Shown here one piece after another: positions 33,076 through 42,802 of a stretch of 64,000 bases of DNA. The translations under genes and the position numbers were made by a program. This DNA comes from CBDCRK01 sp965220955. Its GTDB lineage: Bacteria > Desulfobacterota > Binatia > Bin18 > CBDCRK01. The DNA is taken from positions 348,872 through 412,871 of the forward strand of contig CBDCRK010000015.1 in assembly GCA_965220955.1 (NCBI GenBank), in the 5' to 3' direction. The notes under the pieces were generated by a model. That model made no database searches and was not told the DNA's origin. It was given only the letters and a program-made list of their open reading frames with translations. Position 1 is the first letter of the stretch. Every line of letters begins with the position of its first letter.

Positions 33076-34798
33076 CTTCGAGACGTTTCAGAATGGCCCG
33101 CAACTCGCTGCGATAGAATCCTGGACCAATTCTCTGGATCAATCTGGTCAGTTCTTCTCTTTGCTCCGGTCGCCAGTATCCTTCTTCGATTTTTTGCTCT
33201 AGCCACTTCCTCGCTCTTTGTCCTACGCTGTCGGGGACGTCGAACAAACGAATCATAACCTCACTGGGATCGGCGCCAAATGTTGTGGAGGCAATATCAA
33301 TGCGTCTGGCCTCACCATCTTGTTTCTCAAACAAGACGATTTCATCGTTGAATACATCGGTGAGTGTAATGCTTGAGTGTGTCGAGATGATAACGGCATT
33401 GGCCGTATTATGGAGGACATCATCTATAATGCCTACAATCTCTCGCTTCCACTTGTCGTTGAAGTGGGTTTCCGGTTCATCCAAAAGGATCAAGGTGTCT
33501 TGTTGGCCTTCCATCAGATGAAACAATGCCATGCGGCCAAGATACACTTGCTCCCCGTCGGATAGCTCATCAAACAGCAAGATATCGTCTATGTCAGTTT
33601 TTCGCAGGGCGATTTGGACATCAACAAGGAGTCCTTCTTGGTGGAGACCTAGCAGCATGGTGAAGTGGTCGAATGGATGACCAGCGCGCCCGCCGAGATA
33701 ATCCAGCAGCCCATCGCCGACATACTCAATAGTCTCACCAGAGCTATTCGTAAAGCTGTCCCGTGGCTTGGCTTTCAAATCGAAGAACAAGCGCCGCTTG
33801 GAACTCGGCTCCGACTCTCGGATAACGGTGGTAGCGAGTGAGAAAAAGGGCCGGAGTTTGGCCTTCTGGGCATCCGTCCAGTCATGCGGATGAAAGTCGA
33901 TGGAGAACGAGACACTGACGGGCCACACCCAGCCGATTTGTGCCAAAAGGCGACGGAGTCCAGACAGTGTGTCCGGTTCCTGCTGCAAGCGAGTGATAAA
34001 GGTGGCAATATCCTCAGCAGTGTTATGTTCACGAAGCTCTTGCATCGCGAGCGGTACGGTGACAGCAAGCAGAGCAAACTTCAACAGGGTTGGCGTGATG
34101 AGCAAACAGATGTCTTGATCGAGCTGCTGTCCACTTGCTTCTTCTTCAAGCTTACGCAGCTCCTGGGCAGCCTTTTGTGCCTCTTCCGTCGCTTGTTGGG
34201 TTTGATAGGCGATTTCCTGTGTCCGCGTCCATCCGACGGGACGTTCGATCATCGTGTCGTATTCGAGAGCCTGTGACTTTATATCGACGTCAATTGCAGG
34301 AGGTTCTCGGCGGAACAAAGCATCCCACGACTCCAACGCACCGGTGGTGTATGCCAGCATGGTCCGAGGGAGCCCTGCCCGTTCTCCTGGCCAGTTGGTA
34401 CCATTACGGATCAAGGGTTCCCATTCTGCCGCGCCTGCCCGTACGCGTTCGATCAGCTCACGCCAGTCAAGTCCCTGATCGTTGGGCGGAATGGGAACAG
34501 AAGATTTCCACCAGCCCAGGTTACCCCCGTCGCCAGGGTTATCAAAGAGCAATGTTTGATGTGTGTGCCCTTGTCCGATTTCGTAGATGAGGGTCACAGG
34601 AAAATGCGGACGTTTCTGACGCGCCAGCGCCAGAAACGTAGCGGTCAGGGCTTGGAGGAGGTGAGTCTTGCCGCTGCCATTGACACCAACCACAAAGTGG
34701 ATTTGGCATAGTCGCTGCAGTGGCGATTCCGCACTAAAGTTGATGGCGATGTCGTTGAGCGGCGGGTAGTGTTGAAGGTGGAAAAAGCGCAGCCGCAT
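33050..34798 (-). CDS. Restriction-system-associated AAA ATPase (PtuA-like)
   Basis: 582 residues. Walker A VGVNGSGKTH at 38-47; a central coiled-coil-like segment (TQQATEEAQKAAQELRKLEE); signature-like LSDGEQVYLGRMAL; Walker B LILLDEPETHF and an H-loop ISTHSSITL. This is SMC/ABC-type architecture. It starts three bases after the hsdS stop. Members are recurrent in type I restriction loci and, with an HNH gene, resemble Septu. It likely gates the HNH nuclease; sensing mechanism unknown. Confidence 0.85.
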   Translation of the reverse strand: MRLRFFHLQHYPPLNDIAINFSAESPLQRLCQIHFVVGVNGSGKTHLLQALTATFLALARQKRPHFPVTLIYEIGQGHTHQTLLFDNPGDGGNLGWWKSSVPIPPNDQGLDWRELIERVRAGAAEWEPLIRNGTNWPGERAGLPRTMLAYTTGALESWDALFRREPPAIDVDIKSQALEYDTMIERPVGWTRTQEIAYQTQQATEEAQKAAQELRKLEEEASGQQLDQDICLLITPTLLKFALLAVTVPLAMQELREHNTAEDIATFITRLQQEPDTLSGLRRLLAQIGWVWPVSVSFSIDFHPHDWTDAQKAKLRPFFSLATTVIRESEPSSKRRLFFDLKAKPRDSFTNSSGETIEYVGDGLLDYLGGRAGHPFDHFTMLLGLHQEGLLVDVQIALRKTDIDDILLFDELSDGEQVYLGRMALFHLMEGQQDTLILLDEPETHFNDKWKREIVGIIDDVLHNTANAVIISTHSSITLTDVFNDEIVLFEKQDGEARRIDIASTTFGADPSEVMIRLFDVPDSVGQRARKWLEQKIEEGYWRPEQREELTRLIQRIGPGFYRSELRAILKRLEDDASNQSS

Positions 34799-34801
34799 GA
34801 T

Positions 34802-36469
34802 TTATCGTCGCAATTCCGATAGGGATTGAGAATCGGCAGGTTGCGAAAGTTCATCCTCACGTAAGCCACGGTAGCTGGTAACATATTCGCCTTGCTGATT
34901 CGGTACCGTGATTTTAGCAATCAAACCAAGCCCAGCCAGTTGATCGAGGGCACGGAGAACATGGTCACTGGCGTTTTCTGGATGGCCGTTTGAGAAACAC
35001 TGCAGAAAAAACTCATCTAAGTCTTCGGACGGCACCAATATACCGCTCCACTTCTGCAGAGCCCTCCATACAAAACTTTGCAATTCGCTCAATTGGTCCA
35101 TCAGCCAATCTCGTTCAGGCTGTGGCAGCCACGGACGTTCTGTTGGAGTGCGCTCTGGGATTGTCACTTTACCACCGATCTGGCCCAGCGCCGCGTCACG
35201 AACACGCGTAGCGGCTTCTAGTTCACGATAGCGGGAGTCACGCCAAACTGAGGTAAGATTGCCAGAGAAGGCGTATTGCTGAAGAGACTGAAATAAAGTC
35301 TCAGCCTTGCACTTAGCTTCCTGTTGCTGCAGTCGCAACTGGTTAAAGCAGAGCGCAATTTCAGCAAACTTCTGTTGCAAGGGAAATGGAGGGAGAGGAA
35401 TAGAAAGTTCCTTGATGATTTGCATGTTGAGGCCAGGCATCACAGCGCCACGTTTAGACACGCCGAGCCGCCTCAAGACTTTGGGGTGATTGAGAAAACA
35501 AGCCTGGAGGTATGCGGGGAGACAGCGCTTTTGGTCAAGTGTTATACAACAAAGATGTTTGGTACTAATACTTAGAGGAATATCATTCGGGACAACGGCA
35601 CAACGCCCACACGTACCCATAATTGTTATAAGTACGTCACCGGGGAATACCCGATAGCGCTTCAATCCTTCATATTTTTCCTTCGTAATGAAGCGTCGCT
35701 CGGCCCACGTAAAAAAATTTTGAACTACATTGTCAATACCAAGGACAGCAATCCCTTCGTTAACGAACTCAGAGTGTAAAAGTTGGCTGCCGAAAGGCCC
35801 CGTATGGATTGCGTTCGGTTTATCTACGGCTAGGTCTTCAATCGTTTCTTGAGGCCAGTTTTCTGATTGTGACGTGCAGAACATCTCAATGAAAGCAGAC
35901 TGTAAAAGCTCATCGAGCTGAGCGATAGCTTGCCGTCGTTGCTCCCGTAATGAGTCAGCCCCACGCAGGATGGCGGCGATGCGTTGCTGTTCAGGGAGGG
36001 TTGGAAGTGGAATTTGAACACGCTCTAAAAACCTTGAGGGGACTCGTTGTTGTCCGGCTGATCCGACAAAAGCTGTCCGAGCTCGGGCGCGAAACGAGGG
36101 CTGGCGGATGAAGTAAAACAAATAGTCAGGCAGAAGGTACTCTGTCGGCCTCAGCACATGAAATTCCGTAGAACCAAATCCGAGACCGTTTTTTAGGTTG
36201 GTAGCAATGGCTGCTTTGCCGTTTTCCATTGATGGCGTAATCTTCGCAAAGAGCACATCGTTCTCACGAAACGGAGTGAAACCTTTACTGACCTCTTGAA
36301 AGATCCGTGTTGTCGGGTTCGTTACTCTTCCGTCTATTTCATCGACTGCCGCCATGGGAACGAATGTGACCAAAGTATCGGGACTCGGCCTTTCAGCTGG
36401 GGGAAGCGGCGGGTTAATTGTACAAATAGCTGAGAGGCGTACCAGCTGCCATGGCTCTGGCAAGTTCAT
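34802..36469 (-). CDS. hsdS: Type I restriction-modification specificity subunit
   Basis: 555 residues with two target-recognition domains: residues ~1-180 and ~205-395. Each is followed by a conserved helix (PTLPEQQRIAAILRGADSL and PPFPLQQKFAEIALCFNQL) that docks on HsdM. Each TRD reads one half of a bipartite site; the site cannot be read from sequence. A ~130-residue C-terminal extension (RPWLPQPERDWLMDQLSEL onward) looks like a winged-helix add-on. The ATG overlaps the hsdM stop by four bases. Intact. Confidence 0.92.
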   Translation of the reverse strand: MNLPEPWQLVRLSAICTINPPLPPAERPSPDTLVTFVPMAAVDEIDGRVTNPTTRIFQEVSKGFTPFRENDVLFAKITPSMENGKAAIATNLKNGLGFGSTEFHVLRPTEYLLPDYLFYFIRQPSFRARARTAFVGSAGQQRVPSRFLERVQIPLPTLPEQQRIAAILRGADSLREQRRQAIAQLDELLQSAFIEMFCTSQSENWPQETIEDLAVDKPNAIHTGPFGSQLLHSEFVNEGIAVLGIDNVVQNFFTWAERRFITKEKYEGLKRYRVFPGDVLITIMGTCGRCAVVPNDIPLSISTKHLCCITLDQKRCLPAYLQACFLNHPKVLRRLGVSKRGAVMPGLNMQIIKELSIPLPPFPLQQKFAEIALCFNQLRLQQQEAKCKAETLFQSLQQYAFSGNLTSVWRDSRYRELEAATRVRDAALGQIGGKVTIPERTPTERPWLPQPERDWLMDQLSELQSFVWRALQKWSGILVPSEDLDEFFLQCFSNGHPENASDHVLRALDQLAGLGLIAKITVPNQQGEYVTSYRGLREDELSQPADSQSLSELRR

Positions 36470-38857
36470 TCCCGTCCCTCCACCATCGCCAGGAGTTTGT
36501 CTAAGCCAACGACGAACTGCTGCTCTTTGGCTTTGAGTTCGCGGATCATGTCCGCCACGCTTTTGTCGCTTTGCACTGTGGCGAAGGTAAACGGTTTATA
36601 CTGCCCAGCCGATAGATTCCAACCGCGCGCTTCGATACAGTCTGGATCAAGTAGCCCTTCCTTGAGATTCCGTTTTTCGTCGTAGAGTGTGATGCTCACC
36701 ACATACTCAGGTCGGATGTTGCCGTGCTCATCATGGCTGCCTTTGAGCTGACCACCCTCGCTTTGCCAATCATCGTTCCGTGCATACACACGCACGGGAG
36801 CCTGCCAGCTTTTGGGTTCATCCAGTGGTTTGTCTTGTCTACGGACGCTCAGTGTACGCAGCATCACGTCGTAGCCATCGAGTTTAGCAAATTCTCTGGC
36901 GATGCGGTGGGCTTCTGCTTTGACAGCAGCTTCGGCGTAATCCAACTGCTCGATTGAGGTATCTGATGTAACCTGCTCGGCAAGCATCACGATTGCCTGT
37001 TTCAATGCTTCTTGAAAAGATTTCTGGAACAGCGGCCATGCGATGGACTCTTCCTGCTCAAACACACTTTTCTGCTGATTACATGGGGTACGGAAACGGG
37101 CAGCGTCTTTATTGAGAAGCTTTCTAGTGTGTTCGAGACGATCACTCCTTTCTTGCGGCAAGTCAAGCGTTGCTGCCGCTTCTTGGGCAGCAGCGTTGAG
37201 GCATGTGAGTGCGAGCTGACGGAGCGCGGGGTGTTCACGCTGCTCGATCAGGTCTTGCGCGTGTTGCAGGTCGGCTGGGATCTCGGCGAACAATTCATGA
37301 ATTGCTGCTACTTTGTCTTTCCATTTGAGTACCTCTGGTTCAGCGGTAAAGACTTCAAGCGTGTGTTGATCAACCATGCGCCAACGTTGAGTTTCATAAT
37401 CAGGCTGGGAATAAGCGAGTGGATCTGCGTTTGGGTCGTAGCGGGTTTTGAATTTTTCTAACGCATCCCAGAGGTCATTATGCTGCCCAGGGCGCTCTGT
37501 CCGTTTGGCGTCAAGAGAGAAGGCTTCTTCACTCACTTGGTAAAACCAGACGCTCTGTGTGCGCGGCGCATCAACTGTCTTCCACGTATCGTGATCTTCT
37601 TTGCGGGTTTCCTTCTGAAAGACCAGAATCGAGGTCTTCACGCCAGTATAGGGTTGGAAAACCCCAGCAGGAAGGGAAATGATGGCTTCGACGAGATGTT
37701 CGGTGAGTAACTCGCGACGTAGATGGAGGTGGGCTTCCGTACTGCCGAACAGTACGCCCTCTGGTACGATAACGGCACAGCGTCCACCAACGCGGAGCAA
37801 GTCGAGCATAGTCCAGATAAACAGCAACTCACTTTTATTGGTGATCACCTGGGTCGCTTTTCTGCCGGATTTACCAGCTGCAGGGAAGATCGAACGTTCG
37901 AGGTCTGCGGCGTCTACTGTTCCAGTAAATGGTGGATTCGCGAACACTCTGTCATAGTTTTCAGATTGGAGGATCTTCTGCAGCGGATCATCACCTTTAC
38001 GTTTACCAAGACTATCACGCTGATAAATGTGGGGATTCTCGATGCCGTGAAGAATCAGGTTCATCCAGCCAATACGAACCATTGTGCGATCATTATCGAG
38101 GCCAACGAGATGATCCCCTTGGTGAATATATTCGTCTTGCTCTGGATTCAAGCGATCGCCATACGTCCGATGTGGAGTTCCGTCCCATTCAATGCGAAGA
38201 TTCTCTGGATCGGTATGTTGCTTGAGAATGTAACTCAGAGTGGAAAAAAGAAAGCCACCTGTGCCTGCCGCTGGGATCGATCAAACGGTCTCCCGGCTGG
38301 GGATCGAGCACCTCCACCATAAAACGAATGATGTGGCGTGGGGTGCGGAACTGCCCATTCTTCCCGGCAGTGGCGATTTCAGAAAGTAGATATTCAAAGG
38401 TATCGCCCATGACGTCAGCAGTCGCGCCCGTCGTGTCCACGCGATTGAAAAGACTGTCGATCAGTTCAATGGCTTCGCTCAAGATGACACCCTTGTTAGG
38501 ATCGAGTTGGAAATAGGCATCGCTCATGCGCTGGCCAATGGCTTCGATGCCGTTCGCCAAACCATTGGACTCAGCAAATTTCTTTTCCAGCTCTCGCAAC
38601 CAAGGAAAGACAACGTCTAGCAAATGCTTGGGAGTGCGATTGTGCTTGATGTAGCTCCATTTACATTCTTCCGCATCTTTGTAGATCGAAGGCTTCCCCT
38701 TGCTGACTCGCTCATTATCGAGCGCCTCCAGCCGCTTGAGGAAGAGCAAATAAGTGATCTGCTCAACTGCGACCAACGGGTTGGTAATGCCAGCGGTCCA
38801 GAATTTGTTCCATAGGGAATCGACTTTCTTTTTGAGTTGTGGAGCGAGCATTGCCAT
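36466..38857 (-). pseudogene. hsdM: Type I modification methylase subunit, one-base frameshift in motif I
   Basis: The N-terminal frame from ATG 38857 (LKKKVDSLWNKFW, HsdM_N) runs to D194-P195. An extra base at 38272 then turns the SAM motif DPAAGTGGF into nonsense. Deleting it joins seamlessly to the second frame: FLFSTLSYILKQH, motif IV FANPPFTGT, then a long coiled C terminus ending at 36466 (total 796 residues, normal). The only defect is this base beside CCC, so assembly error, recent inactivation or phase-off state are all possible. As written neither methylation nor type I cleavage would work. Confidence 0.85.
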
Positions 38858-38887
38858 AGTTTTTCCTCAATAGTCCTTCATCAGTAG

Positions 38888-41644
38888 TTATGCCGCTTGA
38901 CCCACCAAGCGGTTGGCAAAATCAATAATCTTGTCGATCTCTTGCGGTTTGAAAAGCACCTCAACCGCGCCGACGCGGGAAAGTGGCGGCTTGCGCAGTT
39001 GATCATGCGAAATTTTTGCATGCCGGAGAACGGCTGCTCGCACACCGCGCAAGAAATTGATCTGGCTAGCACTCAGAAAACCATGGTCTGCAATAAACCA
39101 TTCAAACTCTGCTTGGATGCGCTCTTCCCAGGTTGGCAACTTGGCAATTTCTAAAATATGACGTATGAAGTCTGGCAGGCTTGCAGCAGGCTGTTGGTAG
39201 ACCTCGCGCAAAATGTCTTCCGTGATAAACAAGTCCGCTTGATTGAGCGCACGAGCAATATCGTTGATATCATTCTCGTTCAACTCTTCGCCGCGTCTGA
39301 GTTTGATGAGCGCTGGCAAGTCCTGCGCGAGACGCCGCACATGCGCTTCGACCTGCTCGCGATAGCTGTCGACGAGGGCCCCCTCGCCACTTGGACTATA
39401 AATAATCCAGCGGCGGCGAGCAATTTGATCTGGCAGGTTGAGTTCAACCATCTCGCCGCGGTTGCTTTGGCGGAAGCGCATAAGCGGGGCAAAGGTGTCC
39501 TGCAGATCATCGAGCCGTGACGCCTCAAGGTGCGACCAAAAGCCTGGACTGAGCACCCATGCGCGTTTGTCAGCGACCGCTTTCACCTCTTGAATATTTT
39601 CCGCTAGCGTCTTCACGGCATCTTGCACATTTTCTGACAAGCGCCTAACTTCGTCTTGGCGTCCAGCGAGAAACGCAACGGCGATTCGCTCTACTAAGAC
39701 CCGAAACTGAATTTCACTTAGACTGGTAGCCCAATAGTAACGGAGCAGTGGAGCAATGGTCTGTGAGAGGTGACGACTGGTCGCTTCGTCTGGTGCTGGC
39801 CAGTCGTCCAAGAGCGTACAAACCGCTTCGCAATGCGGTCGGACATTGACATTATCAAGCGGGAGCGTTGAGAGCATTGCCTGCATGGCTCGCACGACGG
39901 AAGAGTCATTTTCCCCGTGACCACGCAGCAGAAGGCGTTTTTCCAGTCGCAGACGAAACAACCGAACAGGAAGCGGTTCTGTCGGGCGATCGGTTTCGCC
40001 TTCAGGATTGAGTCGAAAGTAGGCAAAATTGTTCCAGCAATCGATAATGAGGAAATCTCTCTTCACATCGCCTGTACGCGGGTCTTTATAGAGCCGAGTC
40101 CCGCGGCCAATCATTTGCCAGAACTTTACCCGGCTGAATACCGGCTTGGCGAAGACCAGGGTTTGAATCGCCGGGACGTCCACACCGGTGTCGAGCATAT
40201 CAACCGAGAGCGCGACGCGAGGCATGTCTTTAAACTTGAAGTCGTCCAGGGTTTTGTCTGCCCGTTCCATGTGGCTGTCAATGATTTCGGCGAGTCCCCG
40301 ACGTTGGTAATCAGGGAAGAGGCGATTAAAGCTTTCGTACAGCCGCTTCGCGTGGGCATGGCTTACAGCAAAAATGATGCTTTTGGCTGGCATGCCCAAG
40401 ACATCTTTCCGGCACTTCTCCATGAATTCTCGTACGATCGCATCATTCGTGCCGGTATTGGTGACTCTCTGTTCAATGTCCGTCCCTTCAAAGTTTAACT
40501 CTTCGATGTTTACCCCTTCAGCAGTGATTTGCTGTTGTAAAGGGAGGGGGAGGTGGTCTCCCTGGATGCCAGCGATTTGGAAGCGAGTCTGTGCCTCCAG
40601 CACTCGGTAGTTGACCAGATTGCTATCTGCAACTGCTTGCTCAAAGGGATAGTTGAAGGTGGGAGCCCCGTCTTCGCAACCAAACAACTGAAAGGTGTTA
40701 TGATCAATGAAGTCGGTTGGGGTAGCGGTCAGGCCAATTTGTAGCACATCAAAACGATCAAAAATGACCTTGTAGTGGTTATAGATCGAACGGTGGCTTT
40801 CGTCAGCAATGATGAGATCGTAATAGCCGGGGGAAAGCTGCTCGAAAGCCTGCATCATGCTCGGGTAGGTGGCCATATGAATACGCGCCGCGCGCGGGAT
40901 CTCACTTCCTTCTATGCGCCCGATATTTTCGTTCGGCAAGTAGGTCTTGAATTCACTAGCTGCCTGGCGCACCAGCTCACGCCGATCGGCGAGGAAAAGC
41001 ACCTGCTGCACGCGCTTAGCTCGCAGGAGTAAATCAATTAGCCCAATGACTGTGCGGGTTTTTCCTGTCCCTGTTGCCATCACCAGCAAGAATTTGCGAT
41101 GAGCAGCCTGGATGGATTCCGTAATTCGGCGGATCGCTTCTAGCTGGTAATCCCGGCTTGCGATTTTGGTGTTCACCTCGACCTGACTTAAAGGAATGCT
41201 GTAACGCTTCTGGTAGGAAAGTCGTTCTAGGTCTTCCCGGGTGAAAAATCCGCTGACTTCACGAGGAGGATAGCGGTCTCTATCCCAGAAGAGAATGGTT
41301 TGGCCGTTAGCGAGGAAGATAAAAGGATCGAAACCAAGCTGACCTCGTATGAGATCGGCATAATCTGCGGCTTGCCTTTTTCCGGCAAGGGCGTCTCTAC
41401 TCGTCCGCTTGGCCTCGATGACAGCGAGCGGCTTCCTGTCCCTCCCCAGCAGCACATAATCAGCGAACTCTGGGGTTTTCTGTCCATAGTCAGCTTCTCC
41501 TTCAGAAGAAACAAGTAAGTACTCCTCCACAATTTTTCGTTCGACTGCCCCCCACCCAGCGCGGGCGAGCTGCTGGTCAATCAACTGCTGGCGTGTCTGG
41601 GATTCATTCAGAGCAGAACGGGGCGAGGCCATGGTTGTTTGCAT
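38888..41644 (-). CDS. hsdR: Type I restriction endonuclease R subunit (EcoEI-like)
   Basis: 918 residues. The N-terminal nuclease has the D62...E77-A-K79 core (FADYVLLGRDRKPLAVIEAKR). The helicase core has MATGTGKTR (189-197), DESH, LTATPTD and QMIGRGTRL; the EcoEI_R_C-type C-terminal domain binds the M2S core. It is the first gene of the operon; hsdM starts 30 bp after its stop. ATG 41644 and the in-frame ATG 41632 both have weak ribosome sites. It translocates DNA and cuts away from the unmethylated target. Confidence 0.92.
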   Translation of the reverse strand: MQTTMASPRSALNESQTRQQLIDQQLARAGWGAVERKIVEEYLLVSSEGEADYGQKTPEFADYVLLGRDRKPLAVIEAKRTSRDALAGKRQAADYADLIRGQLGFDPFIFLANGQTILFWDRDRYPPREVSGFFTREDLERLSYQKRYSIPLSQVEVNTKIASRDYQLEAIRRITESIQAAHRKFLLVMATGTGKTRTVIGLIDLLLRAKRVQQVLFLADRRELVRQAASEFKTYLPNENIGRIEGSEIPRAARIHMATYPSMMQAFEQLSPGYYDLIIADESHRSIYNHYKVIFDRFDVLQIGLTATPTDFIDHNTFQLFGCEDGAPTFNYPFEQAVADSNLVNYRVLEAQTRFQIAGIQGDHLPLPLQQQITAEGVNIEELNFEGTDIEQRVTNTGTNDAIVREFMEKCRKDVLGMPAKSIIFAVSHAHAKRLYESFNRLFPDYQRRGLAEIIDSHMERADKTLDDFKFKDMPRVALSVDMLDTGVDVPAIQTLVFAKPVFSRVKFWQMIGRGTRLYKDPRTGDVKRDFLIIDCWNNFAYFRLNPEGETDRPTEPLPVRLFRLRLEKRLLLRGHGENDSSVVRAMQAMLSTLPLDNVNVRPHCEAVCTLLDDWPAPDEATSRHLSQTIAPLLRYYWATSLSEIQFRVLVERIAVAFLAGRQDEVRRLSENVQDAVKTLAENIQEVKAVADKRAWVLSPGFWSHLEASRLDDLQDTFAPLMRFRQSNRGEMVELNLPDQIARRRWIIYSPSGEGALVDSYREQVEAHVRRLAQDLPALIKLRRGEELNENDINDIARALNQADLFITEDILREVYQQPAASLPDFIRHILEIAKLPTWEERIQAEFEWFIADHGFLSASQINFLRGVRAAVLRHAKISHDQLRKPPLSRVGAVEVLFKPQEIDKIIDFANRLVGQAA

Positions 41645-41936
41645 TTTCTATATGCTTACGTCGAAGCGCTAGGAGGGATGAAACGTTGAGCTTACTTATC
41701 TAACACAGTGTCACATCCACCATAAAACTTGGCAGTGGGGTTCGCTCTTGTAGCCACAGCGTAGGCAGGCCCGCCTTATCTTGGTCCCGTACTCCTCATA
41801 GAAATCTCCGAATCTTCAAAGCCACAGCTTGCACACTATATGGTGTCTTTACTCCTCTCCGGTGACAAGAGGAATGGGTCTACACTGCCTGAGATATAAC
41901 CTGGTAAAGTTTTCCCATCTTGAGCTCTCCTACCTA
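41645..41936. other. Upstream region of the restriction operon
   Basis: Should hold the hsdR promoter; no convincing boxes. On the minus strand around 41725-41835, pieces in two frames (CASCGFEDSEI and YGTKIRRACLRCGYKSEPH) could be the relic of a small zinc-ribbon protein, but stops interrupt it. Confidence 0.3.
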
Positions 41937-42246
41937 TCAAATTTGAGAGAGCCGGTAAGCATGTGTTGTCGTGCCTTTCCGGTGACACCGAGCTAACCAC
42001 TGCTCAACAATGCTCCGGGCTAAAGTAGTATGGCCAACGCCTCTTTGCTTCGCAATCATCCGTAGCGTCTCCAGATCCTCTTTCGAGAGTCGCAGGGCAA
42101 TTTGCTCTGTCCTCGCTGGCCGGATCACCACATCGAGCTCTTCCAACTCTTCGGCGAATTCCTCCACACTATGGCGCCCCCAGAAATCATGTTCTTCACG
42201 ATCATTTCGGAAACTCGGCAGCTTGGTTTTTTTTGCTTGCCATCAT
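41937..42246 (-). CDS. CopG-antitoxin family protein (PF12441-like), A8-tract frameshift near the start
   Basis: The body LPSFRNDREEHDFWGRHS, EELEELDVVIRPARTEQIAL and LRLSKEDLETLRMIAKQRGV with GHTTLARSIVEQWL is the CopG-type antitoxin fold. ATG 42246/42243, with AGGAGG upstream, reads MASKK and then leaves frame at a run of eight A (minus strand; about 42227-42234). Seven A would give MASKKTKLPSF, the expected start. Either a homopolymer error, a knocked-out gene, or slippage-dependent expression. The usual upstream BrnT-like toxin is not seen. Confidence 0.65.
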
Positions 42247-42361
42247 ATATACCTCCTTTGCTACGTTGCCAGGCGCGATAGCTACGAATCTCACTAGCAT
42301 CCGCTACATTCTCAACATCGATATCGCGTTATACCCTCTACTTATTCCCGGACACAGGGGA

Positions 42362-42640
42362 TTATCCAAACGATCCTGAGCCGGAGTCCAGAAATACTTG
42401 TTCTTCTTTGGTAGAGTCTCGCCTGAGAATGGCGTTGCGATGCGGAAATCGACCGAAACGTTGAATAATCGCAAGATGTCTGCGAGCGGATCCAAGGAAC
42501 GCTTCCAGTAACTCTTGCCAGGCGGCAGGGGCCGGGGAGATCAACTCTTCGAGCCAACGCACCGACTCCTGCTGTAAGGAGAGTTGCTCTGCATGTTGTA
42601 GGGGCATCAGGAAGGTTGATGCTCCCCTTTTCACTTTGCC
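42362..42640 (-). pseudogene. DUF924 family protein, C-terminal fragment
   Basis: FLMPLQHAEQLSLQQESVRW, then FLGSARRHLAIIQRFGRFPH and RNAILRRDSTKEEQVFLD are the conserved C-terminal half of DUF924 proteins. The N-terminal half (with the DQFPRN motif) is missing; the frame before about 42640 is unrelated. Relic. Confidence 0.68.
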
Positions 42641-42802
42641 TTGCCGAACCCTACCATCTTTACTGCCCATGTGCGAGTGGATAGTGGCTGAAAAGGGGAT
42701 ATTGCGGGGCTTAGAAGGGAGGTTGAGCTACTATGGATATGCGGGCTGCGGGGAAAGGGAAGATGATTGCTCATTAACCCATACACCTGTAAGGTCATCT
42801 GA

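Noticed and set aside
36466..38857. Programmed ribosomal frameshift in hsdM
   Set aside because: No slippery heptamer or downstream structure of the usual kind at 38272, and type I M subunits are not known to need one.
41725..41835. Small zinc-ribbon gene upstream of hsdR
   Set aside because: Cysteine pairs occur but in two frames with stops; too little to call.
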